Positions 61,939-64,000 of a DNA stretch of 64,000 nucleotides are shown here, in pieces. Origin of the DNA: Flammeovirga pacifica (GTDB lineage Bacteria > Bacteroidota > Bacteroidia > Cytophagales > Flammeovirgaceae); the NCBI RefSeq assembly GCF_000807855.2, contig NZ_JRYR02000001.1, positions 2,903,285-2,967,284 on the forward strand, in the 5' to 3' direction. Each line of letters opens with the position of its first letter. The stretch's first letter is position 1. A program made the translations under genes and the position numbers. The notes beneath the pieces are model-generated. The model did not search any database and was not told the DNA's origin. It saw nothing but the letters and a program-made list of their open reading frames with translations.

Positions 61939-63744
61939 ATGCCTTACCCATTGTTACTAGCTCAAAACCATATACAATTAATACCGAAAGAATTCGATAA
62001 ATGGATTGTTTTGGTCACCGTAATAACTGTCGTTATCGCATTACTTAAAGAATGGGAGAAACCTTCTACTATTTTTTTCTTAGGAGTAGTCGCTTTAATG
62101 ATTACTGGTATCATACAAGTGGACAATGTCTTAAGTTCTTTAAGTAACTCTTCCATAGCTACAATCATTGTGCTAGTTATTGTGACTACTCATCTTTATC
62201 ATACATTCAATGTTTCTGAGATATTAAGTCACTTAGTGGGTAAATCAAAAAAGCCTAGATTGTTTCTTACAAAAATCATAACCTTCTCTGCTTTACTTTC
62301 TTCTTTTACCAATAATACACCTGTGGTTGCTGGCCTTACTCCTTTTGTTTACGATTGGTGTAAAAAAATGGGAGCTCACCCTTCAAAGCTTTTAATACCT
62401 TTAAGTTTCAGTACCATACTCGGTGGTATGATCACAGTTATTGGTACTTCAACCAATTTAGTATTGGTTGGCTTTATAGAAACGAACAACTTACCTCCTT
62501 TAGCCTATACCGACTTCCTTTATTTGGGACTTTTGGTTACTTTTTTCGGAATTTTGTATTTAGTGACGATTGGTTATCACCTTTTACCAGAAAATAAAGA
62601 AGTTTTTGATGACGCTAAAGCGATAGCTCCCGAATATCTAATGGGATTACAAATTCGTAGAGGTTCCAAATTAATCTCCAAAACAGTTGCCGCTTCTAAA
62701 ATTAAATCTTTTGATGGTGCTTATTTAATTGAAGTACACAGAAAAAATAAAGTGATAACACCAATTCCTGATGACTTTATTTTTGAAGAAAGAGATACCC
62801 TAATGTTTATGGGACAAACCGAAAACATTATGATTATTCTCAATTCTGATGTCGGTTTAGCTGTTCCTAACCATGATGATGAAGCTGAAATAGTAGAGGC
62901 CGTTATCCCAGCAAATTCTGCTTTATCTAAGAAAAAATTATCAAAAATAAATTTTAGAGAAACCTATGATGTCGAATTAGTAGCTATACATCGTAATGGT
63001 CAAAAAATCACAGGAGAATTAGACAATGTCTATCTTCAAGCAGGTGATATGCTTTTATTGTCTGCAGGAGATACCTTCTTCTCCAATATTAAGCTGTATA
63101 AAGAATTTTACGTTTTAAGTACGATAGAAAATAATAAAAACACGATTTCTACTACTAAAAAATGGGGTTACTTTAGTCTATTAGCCACACTTATTGCTTT
63201 AGTTGCATTAGATGTTATTCCATTATTAATGGCTGCTATTTTTGCCTTTTCTGGATTATTACTCATCAAAGCGACCAATTTTAATATTGTGAATAAAGAA
63301 TTGGATATGGACTTATTGGTATTACTCACCTCTGCACTAACTCTTGGAGAAGCTTTTATTTCCTCAGGGGCAAGTGAAATTGTTAGTAATGTTTTTATCA
63401 AAATATTTCTTCCTTTTGGTGTGTATGGCGTATTAATCGGTTTGTTCTTATTTACTGTTATGCTTACCTCTTTCGTTACCAACGTAGCTGCAATTTCTAT
63501 TGCATTCCCTATTGCCTATTCTTTAAGTCAGATGTTAGAAGTACAAAGTACTCCTTTCTTTGTTGCCATAGCCTTTGCCGCTTCAGCAGCATTTTTAACT
63601 CCTGTTAGTTACCAAACCAATTGGATAGTATATGGACCCGGTGGTTATAAACCAAAAGACTTTATGAAAGTTGGTTTACCATTGATGGGCATTTATACGG
63701 TAGTATGTATTACATTTATATTTACTTATTACCAATTTCATTAA
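61939..63744 (+). CDS. SLC13-family anion permease with two RCK_C (TrkA-C) domains
   Basis: The 601-residue protein has hydrophobic segments in its first 220 residues, with SSFTNNTPVVAGLTPFVYDW and GGMITVIGTSTNLVLVGFI (the SNT-type sodium and substrate motifs). Two RCK_C domains follow (about 230-315 and 320-400), with a second membrane half behind them (FLTPVSYQTNWIVYGPGGY near the end). This order is typical of bacterial sulfate or other oxyanion transporters of the DASS/SLC13 group. The next gene starts 3 bp after its stop and codes for a TauE/SafE-type transporter, which supports a sulfur role. Confidence 0.88.
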   Translation: MPYPLLLAQNHIQLIPKEFDKWIVLVTVITVVIALLKEWEKPSTIFFLGVVALMITGIIQVDNVLSSLSNSSIATIIVLVIVTTHLYHTFNVSEILSHLVGKSKKPRLFLTKIITFSALLSSFTNNTPVVAGLTPFVYDWCKKMGAHPSKLLIPLSFSTILGGMITVIGTSTNLVLVGFIETNNLPPLAYTDFLYLGLLVTFFGILYLVTIGYHLLPENKEVFDDAKAIAPEYLMGLQIRRGSKLISKTVAASKIKSFDGAYLIEVHRKNKVITPIPDDFIFEERDTLMFMGQTENIMIILNSDVGLAVPNHDDEAEIVEAVIPANSALSKKKLSKINFRETYDVELVAIHRNGQKITGELDNVYLQAGDMLLLSAGDTFFSNIKLYKEFYVLSTIENNKNTISTTKKWGYFSLLATLIALVALDVIPLLMAAIFAFSGLLLIKATNFNIVNKELDMDLLVLLTSALTLGEAFISSGASEIVSNVFIKIFLPFGVYGVLIGLFLFTVMLTSFVTNVAAISIAFPIAYSLSQMLEVQSTPFFVAIAFAASAAFLTPVSYQTNWIVYGPGGYKPKDFMKVGLPLMGIYTVVCITFIFTYYQFH

Positions 63745-63747
63745 TCT

Positions 63748-64000
63748 ATGATGGATGATACGATCGTCAACTATTTTATTTGGTTTATAGGATGTATATT
63801 CTCTTCTGTCATTACTGCCATTTCAGGTGGCGGAGGTATGATATCAATTCCATTATTAATTTACCTAGGATTACCCTCACATTTTATATTAGGAATCAAC
63901 AAAGTAATTTTAACAACAGCTTCTGTAACCGCTACTTGGCGTTACTATAAGAATGGACTACTTCAATTAAATCAAGAATTACTTTTATCTTTTGTTTTAT
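63748..64000 (+). CDS. TauE/SafE (TSUP) family transporter, 3' end cut by window edge
   Basis: The frame starts at the ATG at 63748 (a second ATG follows at 63751) and stays open to the edge, giving 84 residues. It begins with a membrane segment FIWFIGCIFSSVITAISGGGGMISIPLLI, where the Gly run is the TSUP family hallmark, followed by GINKVILTTASVTATWRYYKNG. These proteins move sulfite, sulfonates or related organic anions. It is coupled to the SLC13 gene. Confidence 0.88.
   Translation, partial: MMDDTIVNYFIWFIGCIFSSVITAISGGGGMISIPLLIYLGLPSHFILGINKVILTTASVTATWRYYKNGLLQLNQELLLSFVL

Overview
The window looks like chromosomal DNA of a marine Bacteroidota, most likely Cytophagales and close to Flammeovirga (my inference; no database search was run). 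The reasons are low GC, almost no Shine-Dalgarno sequences, many promoters of the Bacteroidota type (TAnnTTTG at -7), tRNAs without an encoded CCA, secreted proteins with type IX secretion (T9SS) C-terminal sorting domains, and the local order birA | rsfS-ftsH. No phage, insertion sequence, integrase or CRISPR array was seen.

Layout. 1-2145 is the 5' part of a WG-repeat protein gene (minus strand, running off the left edge). 2.4-9.2 kb is mostly housekeeping: an FtsX-like permease, an M20 amidohydrolase, grpE-dnaJ, a thioesterase with a YihY-type membrane protein, tRNA-Ser and a PspC protein. 9.2-21.9 kb holds an acyl-CoA dehydrogenase, an M28 peptidase, a metzincin-like lipoprotein, a methyltransferase, rlmB, a DUF4254-glycosyltransferase 9 pair, a TRIC-type channel, a Cys-containing small membrane protein, an SLC45-like transporter, a GAF/PAS membrane sensor and a TPR-SH3 protein. 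22.0-22.8 kb is an array of seven tRNA-Lys genes plus one tRNA-Leu. 23-32.9 kb has a short T9SS-type secreted protein, a MarR regulator with twin palindromic operators, a DUF418 protein, ftsH, rsfS, birA, a PDZ-retropepsin, udk, a TrkA-type protein and a nucleotide-sugar epimerase.

33.0-33.9 kb is the most interesting part: a SigZ-like ECF sigma factor carrying six cysteines, and an 89-residue protein with 22 cysteines. Both genes are preceded by nearly the same promoter-like sequence (TGCGTCTTTTT, then CGTCTAT 15-16 nt after the first GTC box). This suggests a small self-contained, probably metal- or thiol-responsive regulon.

34.9-41.7 kb is a tetR-tolC-adaptor-RND efflux operon with an inverted repeat over the tetR promoter. 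42-46.3 kb has a cyclophilin lipoprotein, a receiver-like protein lacking its phosphoacceptor Asp, fabD, engB, three tRNA-Asn genes and rnpB. 46.4-56.7 kb is an envelope and secretion region: a GDPD-like protein, an LRR-tailed lipoprotein and four large secreted proteins that share a C-terminal T9SS cargo module on unrelated N-terminal halves. The right end has a DUF4199 protein, a threonine aldolase, a second output-less GAF/PAS membrane sensor, an SLC13 anion transporter with RCK_C domains, and the start of a TauE/SafE-type transporter.
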